DNA of 64,000 nucleotides from Noviherbaspirillum soli (GTDB taxonomy: Bacteria > Pseudomonadota > Gammaproteobacteria > Burkholderiales > Burkholderiaceae_D): assembly GCF_015352955.1 (NCBI RefSeq), contig NZ_JACYOX010000001.1, positions 453,885 through 517,884 on the forward strand, in the 5' to 3' direction. Both the position numbers and the translations under genes were made by a program. Of this stretch, positions 36,662 to 45,996 are shown in pieces (within the stretch, counting starts at the first letter, position 1; the number at the start of each line of letters is the position of its first letter). Under the pieces are notes generated by a model, which was given only the letters and a program-made list of their open reading frames with translations, had not been told where the DNA came from and searched no databases.

Positions 36662-37902
36662 TCGGCCAGCCCCCTGCCCTTCGGCACGGCCAGTTCCTCG
36701 ATGCTGGCCGGCGCAATGGTCGAGAAATAGCCGGCGGCCACCTTGGCATCCATTTCCACCCGGGCGTCGGCCGGGATCAGCTCGTCCGGAATCGGCACCC
36801 GCTCCACCACCTCGATGCCCTGCTCCACCAGCGCGCCATGCTTCATGTTGCTCATCGATGCCCAGCGGTCGATGCGCTTGATGCCCAGCCAGTGGAACAC
36901 GTCCGGCATCAGTTCCTGGAAGCGCATGTCCTGCACGCCGGCCACGCATTCGGTGCGGGTGAAATAGGTCTCGGCGCGGTCGCCGCCGACCTGGCGCTTG
37001 CGGGCGTTGTAGACCAGGAACTTGGTCACCTCGCCCAGCGCCCGGCCTTCCTTGCGGTTATAGATCACCAGGCCGACGCCGCCCTGCTGCGCCATCTCGA
37101 TGCAGACCTCGATGCCATGGGCCAGGTAGGGACGGCAGGTGCAGATGTCGGAACCGAACACGTCCGAGCCGTTGCATTCGTCATGCACCCGGCAGGCGAC
37201 CCGGGTTTCCGGCTTGCCCAGCTGTTCGATATCGCCAAAGCAGTACAGCGTCATGCCGCCGATCGGCGGCAGGAACACCTTCAGGTCCGGCCGCGTGACC
37301 AGTTCGGGGAACATGCCGCCGGTCTGCTCGAACAGGTTGCGGCGCAAGGCGCTTTCCCTGATGCCGAAGCGCTCCGCCAGTCCCGGCAGGTACCAGACCG
37401 GGTCGATCGCCGCCTTGGTGACGCGGGCGTCGCCGTTGGCGAACAGGATCTCGCCATCCGGCTTCAGGCGGCCGGCGTCGATGGCTGCCCGCAGCTCGGG
37501 CATGTTGATGTGGGCCTTGGTGATGGCGATGGTCGGACGGATATCGAGACCGGCGGCGATTTCCCTGTCGAATGCGCTGGCCGCCATGTGGCCGTAGGGG
37601 TCGAGCGAGACGATCTTGCCGGCATCGGCCCACTGCGGATGCGGTCCGACCGACTCGGCCGGCGTGGTGTCGGTGAAGTCGGGCCGGTGGTCGCGGTTGA
37701 GGTTGCCGGAAGCTACCGCCAGCGCCCGGTAGATCGCATAGGCGCCGGAGTGGGTGCCGATGGCATTGCGGTGGTTGCCGGCGCTGACGCTGGCGACGAT
37801 GGGTCCGCGCTCCTGCGGCGTGGCCGCGCCCCAGCGGATCGGATGGGCGGCCTTGTCCCCTCGGCCGGGTGTATGCGACGTCAAAACAATATGGGCGGAC
37901 AT
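36658..37902 (-). CDS. GTP cyclohydrolase II-like Urc1 (uracil catabolism)
   Basis: The 414-aa protein has a unique N-terminal ~200 residues and a C-terminal GTP cyclohydrolase II domain. Zinc ligands are conserved in RVHDECNGSDVFGSDICTC. The guanidine/catalytic loop is YNRKEGRALGEVTKF, in place of the riboflavin-type QEGRGIGL, a difference typical of Urc1. In yeast URC1 starts ring opening of a uridine nucleotide derived from uracil, leading to urea and 3-hydroxypropionate. The long N-terminal extension and the company of DUF1688 and upp favour Urc1 over RibA. The start has AGGAG eight bases upstream. It is the first gene of the operon. Confidence 0.9.
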   Translation of the reverse strand: MSAHIVLTSHTPGRGDKAAHPIRWGAATPQERGPIVASVSAGNHRNAIGTHSGAYAIYRALAVASGNLNRDHRPDFTDTTPAESVGPHPQWADAGKIVSLDPYGHMAASAFDREIAAGLDIRPTIAITKAHINMPELRAAIDAGRLKPDGEILFANGDARVTKAAIDPVWYLPGLAERFGIRESALRRNLFEQTGGMFPELVTRPDLKVFLPPIGGMTLYCFGDIEQLGKPETRVACRVHDECNGSDVFGSDICTCRPYLAHGIEVCIEMAQQGGVGLVIYNRKEGRALGEVTKFLVYNARKRQVGGDRAETYFTRTECVAGVQDMRFQELMPDVFHWLGIKRIDRWASMSNMKHGALVEQGIEVVERVPIPDELIPADARVEMDAKVAAGYFSTIAPASIEELAVPKGRGLAE

Positions 37903-37947
37903 GGGTTCGACTCCTCAATGAGTGTAGCCGTACAACGAACATAAATC

Positions 37948-37963
37948 CTGACTGCACGGTCAA
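37948..37963 (-). promoter_or_regulatory. RutR-like operator upstream of the pyrimidine operon
   Basis: On the minus strand the site reads TTGACCGTGCAGTCAG, which matches 10 of 14 fixed positions of the RutR palindrome TTGACCA-NN-TGGTCAA. It lies 46 bases upstream of the Urc1 start codon, where a repressor would block transcription. The TTGACC half could also overlap a -35 element. Confidence 0.5.
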
Positions 37964-38166
37964 GTTTATTCCTGTTAGCAGTTTATGTGCCTGGAAAAAT
38001 TCGCCGGAAAACAGCGCAGTATTGAGCCACCGCAGGCCGGATGCGGGTCCGGACGCACCCTCGGCGGGAGCCGATGCGTTAAGGTGAGTCATGGCGGTGC
38101 ATGACACCCCGGCAAGAACGATGATCGGAGACGGTGGCGCCAACCGCAGCGCCGCAAGGAGTTGCA

Positions 38167-39180
38167 ATGAAAGTACCTATCGATGCCATGCTTCCCTACG
38201 CCTCGCTGCAGGAATCGCTGCCAGCCCTGCTGGGCTGCCTGCGGCTGGTGGTGCCGATGCGGCTGTGGATGGTGGGACGGCTGGCCGGCAGTTCCTGGAC
38301 CGTGATCCAGGCTGATGACACGCAGAACCGCGTCAAGGCGGGCGACAGTTTTCCCTGGCCCGACACCCTCTGCATCCGGGTGCTGGAGCATTATGGCTGC
38401 TGCTTTGCCGAAGACGCCGCCGCCAATCCGGTGCTGGCCGAAGCGCCGGTCAGAACCACGATCCCGATCGGCGCCTATATCGGCTATCCGATGCTGTCGT
38501 GGCGGGGGGAGTTGCTGGGCACCATCTGCGGCGTTCATCCCGAGCCGATGCCGCCTTTCAGCGCTGCCCAGCGCCAGCTGGTCAAGACCATCTCCCGTAC
38601 CATCAATACCCTGGTCGCCCATTCCTTCAAGCTCGTCGACCAGCGGTCAGCGCCGGCCAGGACGAGGCCGCCGGCCAATATCGACCACCTGACCGGTCTG
38701 CCGAACCAGCACGGCTGGCAGGTATTGCTGGAAGAAGAGGAAGCAGCGCTGAAGCAGGAAGACGCCGATGCGCTGGCGATGATGGTGGAACTGAATGAGC
38801 CGGAAAACGGCGCCGACGGCGCCGGTTCGGTCGACTGGGACAATACCCTGAACCGGGTTGCCCACTTGCTCAAGAGCCATGTGCGCGAGCAGGATGGCCT
38901 GGCCAGGGTCGGCCCGGCCCGCTTCGCCCTGCTGCTGCGCGGCGTGAATGCGCAGCAGGGCGGCCAGGCCGCCGAAAAGATCCGGCAGGCGCTGGCCGGC
39001 GCCGGCATCCGCGCCGGCCTAGGACATGCGATGCGCCTGGCCAGCGGCTCGCTGGCCAATGCCGCGCGGATCGCCGACATCCGGATGTACAACGCCAAGC
39101 TGGGCGCGGCCGGCGTGCCGGGCGCGCCAGCCGCGCAGACTCCGGGCGATGGCGATTCAGGCCATCAGCGCAAGGTGTAG
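38167..39180 (+). CDS. GAF-like/degenerate GGDEF protein
   Basis: The 337-aa product starts at 38167 after an AAGGAG ribosome binding site. Residues ~10-155 look like a GAF domain (DTLCIRVLEHYG, IGAYIGYPM, LLGTICG). Residues ~175-315 align with a GGDEF domain (NIDHLTGLPNQHGWQ) but its active-site loop is VGPARF in place of GGDEF, so diguanylate cyclase activity is unlikely. The GGDEF DxLTGLPN entry survives; the metal-binding D-x-D region is lost. It may be a ligand sensor or a c-di-GMP-independent regulator. Its 3' end overlaps the btuB 3' end on the opposite strand by 16 bases. It is divergent from the pyrimidine operon. Confidence 0.8.
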   Translation: MKVPIDAMLPYASLQESLPALLGCLRLVVPMRLWMVGRLAGSSWTVIQADDTQNRVKAGDSFPWPDTLCIRVLEHYGCCFAEDAAANPVLAEAPVRTTIPIGAYIGYPMLSWRGELLGTICGVHPEPMPPFSAAQRQLVKTISRTINTLVAHSFKLVDQRSAPARTRPPANIDHLTGLPNQHGWQVLLEEEEAALKQEDADALAMMVELNEPENGADGAGSVDWDNTLNRVAHLLKSHVREQDGLARVGPARFALLLRGVNAQQGGQAAEKIRQALAGAGIRAGLGHAMRLASGSLANAARIADIRMYNAKLGAAGVPGAPAAQTPGDGDSGHQRKV

Positions 39181-41036
39181 CGCACGCCGACGAACACGTT
39201 CGAGCCGGCGGTGGCATAGCCGCTTGCCAGCTCGTAGTTCTTGTCGAGGATGTTGTTCCAGCGGCCATACACCGACCAGTCGCGGCCGAGCTGGTAGCTG
39301 GCATACAGGTTCAGCAGGCCATAGCCGGCCAGCGCGGTGGTGTTGGCGCCATCATCATAGCGACGGCTGGCGAAACGGGTTTCCACGCCGCCGGAGAGCG
39401 CGCCGGCGGCGTACTCGAGCGCTACCGTTCCATGCCTCCTGGCGCGGCGCGGCAACAGCAGGTCGGTGGTCTCGTCGCGCGGATTCTGGAAGTCCAGTGA
39501 CCCGCGCAGCGTGTACGGGCCGAAGCGGGTCGACGCGCCCAGCGTCACGCCGGTCAGTAAGGCCTGGTTGACGTTGTAGGCGCAGCCGAAGGGATAGTTT
39601 TCCGGCGCAACCGGGCATTCGGCGGCATAGACGATCAGGTCGGAGACGCGGTTACGGTAAAACACCGCGCTGAAACGGTCGCCGCCCTTCTCGTAATACA
39701 CGCCCGCTTCCACATTGCGGCCGCGTTCGGGGCGGTTGGCGGGTACGCCGTAGCCGGGAAAGTACAACTCGTTATAGGTCGGCGCGCGGAAGCTGGTGCC
39801 GGCGCTGGCATTGACGCGCAGCGCATCCGTGATCCGGTATCCGTAGCCAAGGTTGCCGGTGGTTTTCGAACCGTACTGCGAGCTGTCATCGTTGCGCAGG
39901 CTGGCGCTGGCCATGTGGGCGCCGCGACGCATCTGGTAGCTGGCAGCGATCGCATTCGTGGCGCGGCTGTCGGCGCTGAAGTTGCTCGAGTCGACATGCT
40001 CGATGCGGCGTTCGAGCAGGACTTGCGCCAGGTCGCTGCCGATCGCGATGTCGTTCTGCCAGGTCAATGCGTCCTGCCTGGTCCTGGCCGTATCGATGCC
40101 GTATGCGGAAATATCCCTGGCCCTGTCCAGGCCACTGGAGAAGCGCAGCAGGCTGGTCCAGTTCGGCAGCAGCTGATTGCGGCTGTACAGCGAATAGGCG
40201 CCGACATGGCTGATCGAACGATCGTTGACGGCGGACGGGCCAGCGTCGTATTCGGCTTCCAGCCGGCTGTGCAGGAAGGTCAGGCCGATCTCGTGGCCTT
40301 TGGCCAGGTCCATTCCCAGCTGGCCGCTGGCGCTTTCCCGGGTATAGCCATCCTTGTCCGGATTAAAGGAAAAGCTTTGCGGCCGGGTCGCGGAGAAGCC
40401 GTCCGCCCGTTCACGCGCCACATTGACCGAATACCTGACGGCATGCTCGCCGCCGGTCGCCCCGGACAGTCCGGCTTCGAGGGTGCGGGCGCCATAACTG
40501 CCCAGGCCGGCGCCAACGGTCAGGCTGGGTGCGCGTTCGCCCTTCTTGGTGAAGATCTGCACGACGCCGCCCACCGCATCGGCGCCATACATCGTCGACA
40601 GCGGACCATAGACAATCTCGATCCGGTCGATCTGCGACAGCGGCAGCGCCGACCAGGTGGCGCCGCCCAGGGTGGACGACCCGACGCGCACGCCGTCGAC
40701 CAGCACCACGTTCTGGACATTGCTGGCGCCGCGCAGGAATACCGAGGCGGCAGTGCCCGGCCCGCCATTGCGCGACATCTCCAGTCCGCGCTGCTGCTGC
40801 AGCAGATCGACCAGGCTGGTCTGGCCGGAAGCGGCGATCTGCTCCGCGGTGATGACGACGTTGTCAGTCAGCACATCGCGCACCTGCTGTGGCACACGGG
40901 TGGCGGTCACCTGCACCGCCGGCAATGCGCCGTCGGTTTGCTGGGCCAGGGTGGACAAGGGAAATGCAGCGGCGATGGCGGCTGCAAGAAACGGCGCGTG
41001 GAAGAAGCCCACGTCCGGAGAACGAGTCGAAGTCAT
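39165..41036 (-). CDS. btuB: TonB-dependent vitamin B12 receptor BtuB
   Basis: The 623-aa outer-membrane receptor has a signal peptide (start 41036, cut after STLAQ). A TonB box-like VQVTATR and plug domain follow (VITAEQI, LLQQQRGLEM, FLRGASNVQNVVLVDGVRV, IEIVYGPLSTMYGADAVGGVVQIFTK). The 22-strand barrel ends in RYTLR. Similarity of the plug and size to BtuB, together with the cobalamin riboswitch upstream, supports B12 uptake across the outer membrane using TonB energy. No btuCDF or cobalamin synthesis genes are in the window. The 3' end overlaps the GAF/GGDEF gene. Confidence 0.93.
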   Translation of the reverse strand: MTSTRSPDVGFFHAPFLAAAIAAAFPLSTLAQQTDGALPAVQVTATRVPQQVRDVLTDNVVITAEQIAASGQTSLVDLLQQQRGLEMSRNGGPGTAASVFLRGASNVQNVVLVDGVRVGSSTLGGATWSALPLSQIDRIEIVYGPLSTMYGADAVGGVVQIFTKKGERAPSLTVGAGLGSYGARTLEAGLSGATGGEHAVRYSVNVARERADGFSATRPQSFSFNPDKDGYTRESASGQLGMDLAKGHEIGLTFLHSRLEAEYDAGPSAVNDRSISHVGAYSLYSRNQLLPNWTSLLRFSSGLDRARDISAYGIDTARTRQDALTWQNDIAIGSDLAQVLLERRIEHVDSSNFSADSRATNAIAASYQMRRGAHMASASLRNDDSSQYGSKTTGNLGYGYRITDALRVNASAGTSFRAPTYNELYFPGYGVPANRPERGRNVEAGVYYEKGGDRFSAVFYRNRVSDLIVYAAECPVAPENYPFGCAYNVNQALLTGVTLGASTRFGPYTLRGSLDFQNPRDETTDLLLPRRARRHGTVALEYAAGALSGGVETRFASRRYDDGANTTALAGYGLLNLYASYQLGRDWSVYGRWNNILDKNYELASGYATAGSNVFVGVRYTLR

Positions 41037-41164
41037 GGTTTGATGGCGAAAGGGCAACCGGCCTGCTTCCCCGCGGGCCGGATGGAACGGAAGACAGGAT
41101 TGCAGCCTGCGTGACCGACGGACAGTGCTTGCCTTCGGCCATGCAGTCGCACGGACTGCTTCCA

Positions 41165-41345
41165 CCTGCTCTGGCCGGTATCCGGGCTGGCAAGACGGAC
41201 CTTTCACCTTCCCATACCCTAGGCACAGTGGTTTTGAAAAAAGGCCAGCCGCATTGCTGCGGCGCTTGCTTTACCGTTGCGGGGGCAGCACACGCTGGAC
41301 GCGCGCCGTGGAAGAACGGCGCGGACTTCGTGTTTCCCGTTTAAC
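41165..41345 (-). ncRNA. Cobalamin (B12) riboswitch
   Basis: The 5' leader of btuB carries the hallmarks of the AdoCbl riboswitch, in order: a GGGAAACACG element near 41330-41337, the conserved core GCTGCCCCCGCAACGGTAA around 41270-41290, the CCACTG and GGGTATGGGAAGGTG region around 41213-41235, and the B12-box-like GCCAGCCCGGATACCGGCC around 41172-41192. It ends ~130 bases before the btuB start, as expected for B12-repressed uptake. Exact boundaries of the pairing element P1 are approximate. Confidence 0.9.
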
Positions 41346-41433
41346 TGCGGACATGGACATGTCCGCGGGCACCAGAACGGCGCAATTGTACGGAGATGAC
41401 GGACTTAGGGCAATTGCAATACCGAACCGGCAG

Positions 41434-42261
41434 TCAGCGCCCCGCGCTCCCTTCCAGCCGCTGCGCCAACTCCAGAAGCCGTGGCCGCACTTCATTCAAC
41501 AGGAATTCCCGCGACAGCGTGGTCGACGGCCCGCCGCAATTGATCGCCATCGCGGAATTGCCGCTGACAGGACGAAAGCCCAGCGCAATGCCATTCACAT
41601 CCTTCTGCCAGTCGCCAAAGGACGTGGCGCAGCCATACTCCCGGTCGTCCGCCAGCGCCTTTTCCAGGCCGGCCACGACATTGGCATAGGCCTGGTCGTC
41701 CAGTTCGCGCGCGCGGTCCAGTATCTCTTCCCGCTCCTGCTCGCTGGCCCGCGCCATATAGGCGCGGCCGATTGCCGATGTCGCCAGCGGAATGCGCGAG
41801 CCCACCTGCAGCGTCAGCGCCAGAGCCGCGGTGCTGTGCGACACCTCGACGTAGATCATCGACAGCTTGTCGCGCACCGCAATGGCGACGGTGGCGCCCG
41901 AGAACTCGGCCAACTCATGCATCAGCGGCCGGGCCAGCTGGCGCACGTCCATCCGCGCCAGCGTGGCGCTGCCCAGTGCCAGCGTGGCGTTGCCCAGCGC
42001 GAACCGGCCGCCGTCAGGCAACTGCACCAGGTAGCCAAGCTTGGTCAGGGTATAGGTAATGCGGGTGATGGTGGACTTCGGAAGGCCGCAGCGCTCGGCG
42101 ATCTGCTGGTTCGACAGCGACCTGTCACCCGAACGGAAGCAGGAAAGTACTTCAAGGCCGCGCGCCAGCGCGGTGATGTAGTAACGGTCTTCGCCAGTGC
42201 GGGCGCTGTCATCCGCCGGGTCGAGGTTGTCGTCGGTCACGGGAAGTGAGGAAGTGCTCAT
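41434..42261 (-). CDS. IclR-family transcriptional regulator
   Basis: The 275-aa regulator has an N-terminal winged helix (RGLEVLSCF, LSNQQIAERCGLPKSTITRITYTLTKLGYL) and a C-terminal effector-binding domain (~100-270) with GSRIPLATSAIGRAYMA, typical of the IclR/PcaR group. The first ~30 residues are polar and flexible. IclR proteins control catabolic operons, often for aromatic or glyoxylate compounds; the target cannot be inferred since no catabolic operon is adjacent. Start ATG 42261 is preferred; ATG 42279 is an alternative, and neither has a strong ribosome binding site. Confidence 0.9.
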   Translation of the reverse strand: MSTSSLPVTDDNLDPADDSARTGEDRYYITALARGLEVLSCFRSGDRSLSNQQIAERCGLPKSTITRITYTLTKLGYLVQLPDGGRFALGNATLALGSATLARMDVRQLARPLMHELAEFSGATVAIAVRDKLSMIYVEVSHSTAALALTLQVGSRIPLATSAIGRAYMARASEQEREEILDRARELDDQAYANVVAGLEKALADDREYGCATSFGDWQKDVNGIALGFRPVSGNSAMAINCGGPSTTLSREFLLNEVRPRLLELAQRLEGSAGR

Positions 42262-42400
42262 GATCTGGATAGGCCGCATCGCAAGAACGGGCGCGCGGCT
42301 CGCTTCGGAAATTGTAGGCCTGACGTTAGCACATTCAACAGCTTAGTGAAACACTGTTTCATTGCGCGGCACCAGCCAGCCGCCATGCCGGGATGACATC

Positions 42401-42448
42401 AAAAAAAACCCGCGGCACCCGGTTTGCATGCATCCGGTATTCCGCGGG
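42401..42448 (-). terminator. Rho-independent terminator of typA
   Basis: A CCGCGGG stem (42442-42448 with 42409-42415, with additional inner pairing) precedes a run of eight T (42401-42408) on the minus strand. It lies 31 bases past the typA stop codon. Confidence 0.8.
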
Positions 42449-42479
42449 CTGTAGCCGGAAATCTGTCCGACCGTACTTC

Positions 42480-44315
42480 TTACGCTGCTTCGCGCGACGC
42501 CTTCTTGCGCTCGTGTTCCTTCAGATAGCGCTTGCGCAGGCGGATGCTCTTGGGCGTAATTTCCACCAGTTCGTCGTCCTCGATGAATTCCACCGCGTAT
42601 TCAAGCGACAGCTGGACCGGCGGCACCAGGCGCACTGCTTCGTCGGTGCCGGAGGCGCGCACGTTGGTCAGCTGCTTGCCCTTGATAGGGTTGACCACCA
42701 GGTCATTGTCGCGGGAGTGGATGCCGATGATCATGCCCTCGTACACCGGGTCGTTGTGGACCACGAACATGCGGCCGCGATCCTGCAGCTTCCACAGCGC
42801 ATAGGCCACGGCGGCGCCGTCGTCCTGCGAGATCAGCACGCCGTTACGGCGGCCAACCATCTCGCCCTTGGAGCTGTCGACGGCTGCGTATTCGTCGAAG
42901 ATGTGGCTCATCAGGCCGGTGCCGCGGGTCAGGGTCATGAATTCGCCCTGGAAGCCGATCAGGCCGCGTGCCGGGATCTTGTATTCCAGGCGGACACGGC
43001 CCTTGCCGTCCGGCTGCATGTCCTGCAGGTCGCCACGACGGCGGCCCAGTTCTTCCATCACGCCGCCCTGGTGGTTTTCCTCGACGTCCACCGACAGCAG
43101 CTCGAACGGCTCGTGGCGCACGCCATCCACCATCTTGAACACCACGCGCGGACGCGACACGGCCAGCTCGTAGCCTTCGCGGCGCATGTTCTCGATCAGG
43201 ATGGTCAGGTGCAGTTCGCCGCGGCCCGAGACTTCGAACACGGTGTCGTCGTCGGTGGGCGAGACGCGCAGCGCGACGTTTGCCTTCAGTTCGCGCTCGA
43301 GGCGGTCACGCAGCTGGCGGCTGGTGACGAACTTGCCTTCGCGGCCGGCCAGCGGCGAGCTGTTGACCATGAAGTTCATGGTCAGCGTCGGCTCGTCGAC
43401 CTTCAGCATCGGCAGCGCATCCGGGGTGTCCGGCGCGCAGACGGTGGTGCCGATGCCCAGTTCCTCGATGCCGTTGATCAGCACGATGTCGCCGGCGACG
43501 GCTTCATCGACCAGCACCCGCTCCAGGCCCTTGAAGTTCAGCACCTGGTTGATGCGCGCCTTCTGCGGCGTGCTGTCCGGGCCGTTCATGATGATCACGT
43601 CCTGCAGCGCCTTGACGCGGCCGCGGGTGATGCGGCCAATGCCGATCTTGCCCACGTAGGAGGAATAGTCGAGCGAGGAAATCTGCAGTTGCAGCGGACC
43701 GTCCGGATCGTCGTCGCGCACGGGAACGTGCTGCAGCACGGCGTCGAACAGCGGCTTCATGTCGCCTTCGCGCACTTCGGAATCGAGGCTGGCGTAGCCG
43801 TTCAGGGCCGACGCGAACACGACCGGGAAGTCGAGCTGCTCTTCGGTGGCGCCCAGCTTGTCGAACAGTTCGAAGGTGGCGTTGATCACCCAGTCAGGAC
43901 GGGCGCCCGGACGGTCGATCTTGTTGACCACGACGATGGGCTTCAGGCCCAGGGCCAGCGCCTTGCGGGTCACGAAACGGGTCTGCGGCATCGGGCCTTC
44001 CACCGCATCCACCAGCAGCAGCACGCTGTCGACCATGGACAGCACGCGCTCGACCTCGCCACCGAAGTCGGCGTGGCCCGGGGTGTCGACGATGTTGATA
44101 TGGGTGTCGTTGTATTCGACCGCGCAGTTCTTGGCCAGAATCGTGATGCCGCGTTCTTTTTCGAGGTCGTTGGAGTCCATCACGCGCGCATCAACATGCT
44201 GGTTCTCGCGGAAGGTGCCGGACTGGCGAAGCAGCTGGTCAACCAGCGTGGTTTTGCCGTGATCGACGTGGGCGATGATGGCGATGTTGCGTATTGCGCG
44301 TTTGGTATTTGACAT
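42480..44315 (-). CDS. typA: Ribosome-associated GTPase TypA/BipA
   Basis: The 611-aa translational GTPase has G1 [10 protein letters not shown]2 ERGITI, G3 DTPGHADF, G4 NKID and G5 SALNG, followed by EF-G-like domains III and V and the BipA C-terminal domain ending in [14 protein letters not shown]. It binds 70S/50S ribosomes and assists 50S biogenesis and stress or cold adaptation. Length matches the family. The gene appears monocistronic, with its own terminator. Confidence 0.97.
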   Translation of the reverse strand: MSNTKRAIRNIAIIAHVDHGKTTLVDQLLRQSGTFRENQHVDARVMDSNDLEKERGITILAKNCAVEYNDTHINIVDTPGHADFGGEVERVLSMVDSVLLLVDAVEGPMPQTRFVTRKALALGLKPIVVVNKIDRPGARPDWVINATFELFDKLGATEEQLDFPVVFASALNGYASLDSEVREGDMKPLFDAVLQHVPVRDDDPDGPLQLQISSLDYSSYVGKIGIGRITRGRVKALQDVIIMNGPDSTPQKARINQVLNFKGLERVLVDEAVAGDIVLINGIEELGIGTTVCAPDTPDALPMLKVDEPTLTMNFMVNSSPLAGREGKFVTSRQLRDRLERELKANVALRVSPTDDDTVFEVSGRGELHLTILIENMRREGYELAVSRPRVVFKMVDGVRHEPFELLSVDVEENHQGGVMEELGRRRGDLQDMQPDGKGRVRLEYKIPARGLIGFQGEFMTLTRGTGLMSHIFDEYAAVDSSKGEMVGRRNGVLISQDDGAAVAYALWKLQDRGRMFVVHNDPVYEGMIIGIHSRDNDLVVNPIKGKQLTNVRASGTDEAVRLVPPVQLSLEYAVEFIEDDELVEITPKSIRLRKRYLKEHERKKASREAA

Positions 44316-44454
44316 GATCTCTTGTCTGCGAATGTGGCGGAATTACGGAAGACGCGCATTGTATCATGCTGCGGCGCACGAAACTCCGGAAAAATCCCTT
44401 TATTTCAACGAGTTGCCGACGCAAGGGGAAAGTCTGCAACAGGATATCGGTACC

Positions 44455-45381
44455 TTATCCGGCGAGCACCAGCCGTTCCGGCGCGAGCACGCCGTATTCC
44501 ATCAGCTGCGCAACGCCCAGCAGCCGGGCGTCGCTCTGGCGGTACACCTTGACCCGGCCTGCCGGCGGCAGCGCCCCGATGCCCGACTGGCCAAGCGCCA
44601 GGCGCTGGCCATGCAGGAAGCGGCGGGCCAGCTCGTCGTCCAGGTTCAGTAACGGGAAACTCGACAGCAGCGCATCCACCGGCGCCAGCGCGGCGGCACG
44701 CCCTGGCTCGTCCAGCGCGTCCAGCTGGTCCAGCGTCATCGCGCCTTCCAGCGTGAGCCGGCCGACCGCGGTGCGGCGCAGGGTTTTCAGGTGCGCGCCG
44801 CAGCCGAGCGCCGCGCCGATATCCTCGCCCAGCACCCGGATGTAGGTTCCCTTGCTGCAGGTCACCGCCAGCCGCAGCAGCGGTGCTTCATAGGACAGCA
44901 AGGCCAGTGAATGTATGACCACCTGGCGCGCTTCGCGTTCCAGCGTGATGCCGGCGCGGGCATATTCATACAATGGCCGGCCGTCGCGCTTCAGTGCCGA
45001 ATGCATCGGCGGAACCTGGGCGATCGGCCCGCGAAATTGCGCCAGCACGGCTTCGATCTGCGCCGATGTCACCTCAACCCCGGCCGTGCCGATCACTTCG
45101 CCCTCGGTGTCACCGGTGTTGGTGCGCACGCCCAGGTGCACGGTTGTCTCATAAGTCTTGTCGGCTTCCAGCAAATCCTGCGAGAACTTGGTGGCCTCGC
45201 CGAAGCACAGCGGCAGCAGGCCGGTGGCGAACGGATCCAGCGTGCCGGTATGGCCGGCCTTTTCGGCATTTAGCAGGCGCTTTGCGCGCACCAGCGCGTC
45301 GTTGGACGACAGGCCTTCCGGCTTGTCGAGCAATAAAACGCCGTGCACCGGCACCCGCTTCCTGCGTGCCTCAGTCTTCAT
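44455..45381 (-). CDS. truB: tRNA pseudouridine(55) synthase
   Basis: The 308-aa enzyme modifies U55 in the T-loop of all elongator tRNAs. Motifs seen: [17 protein letters not shown], catalytic Asp in [45 protein letters not shown], and [15 protein letters not shown]. The C-terminal region is complete. The ATG at 45381 overlaps the rbfA stop by 11 bases, so rbfA and truB are coupled. It is last in the nusA-infB group. Confidence 0.97.
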   Translation of the reverse strand: MKTEARRKRVPVHGVLLLDKPEGLSSNDALVRAKRLLNAEKAGHTGTLDPFATGLLPLCFGEATKFSQDLLEADKTYETTVHLGVRTNTGDTEGEVIGTAGVEVTSAQIEAVLAQFRGPIAQVPPMHSALKRDGRPLYEYARAGITLEREARQVVIHSLALLSYEAPLLRLAVTCSKGTYIRVLGEDIGAALGCGAHLKTLRRTAVGRLTLEGAMTLDQLDALDEPGRAAALAPVDALLSSFPLLNLDDELARRFLHGQRLALGQSGIGALPPAGRVKVYRQSDARLLGVAQLMEYGVLAPERLVLAG

Positions 45382-45760
45382 CCGCGTCCAGCGCACGGCT
45401 TGCATTGGCTTCGTCGATCAGCTTGGACAGCGCGGCGCCGCGCGCAGTCGAGCGGTCATGCACGAAATGCAGTTCCGGCAGGGTGTGGATGGTCAGCCGC
45501 TTGCCCAGCGTGAGCCGGATATAGCCAGCAGCCTTGGACAGGCCCTGCACGGTGTTCTTCACCACTTCCGGATCGTCCGCCAGCGTGGTGAAGAACACCT
45601 TGGCATGGGCGTAATCGGGGGTCAGCTGCACTTCGGTAATCGTGATCATGCCGACCCGCGGGTCTTTCAGTTCATAGGCAATGATTTCGGCCAGGTCGCG
45701 CTGGATCTGGTCGGCCACGCGCAATCCGCGGGCCGGTATGGTTTTACTGTGTTTGGCCAT
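45371..45760 (-). CDS. rbfA: 30S ribosome-binding factor A
   Basis: The 129-aa protein has the KH-like fold: [53 protein letters not shown]. RbfA aids maturation of the 16S rRNA 5' end in 30S assembly and is needed at low temperature. The start MAKHSK (45760) is preferred over a longer frame. It lies 237 bases after infB, a larger gap than usual, in which a probable terminator is found. Confidence 0.96.
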   Translation of the reverse strand: MAKHSKTIPARGLRVADQIQRDLAEIIAYELKDPRVGMITITEVQLTPDYAHAKVFFTTLADDPEVVKNTVQGLSKAAGYIRLTLGKRLTIHTLPELHFVHDRSTARGAALSKLIDEANASRALDADED

Positions 45761-45928
45761 GATGATGGATGTTGGGTGGTTGATGGATGGCGCGGAAAAC
45801 AAGGCGCACCGTTGCAGCCTGAGCGGCTCGCAGCCTGGAGGACGGGCATCCAGGCTGGCCTGGCATGTTACCGGGCGGCGTCTTCGCTGAACCCTCGCCG
45901 CAGCAGTGCGGGCGTGTCGCTATCCAGC

Positions 45929-45977
45929 AAAAAAATCGGGACCCGGCGATGCACATCGTACACCGCGGAATCCCGAC
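45929..45977 (-). terminator. Probable terminator between infB and rbfA
   Basis: On the minus strand an outer TCGGGA/TCCCGA stem (45971-45976 with 45936-45941), with further inner pairing, is followed by seven T (45929-45935). It lies 20-70 bases past the infB stop and may reduce read-through into rbfA-truB. Confidence 0.6.
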
Positions 45978-45996
45978 GGGTCTTGACGCTCTCGCC

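Noticed and set aside
42393..44312. 639-codon open frame on the plus strand
   Set aside because: It is antisense to typA.
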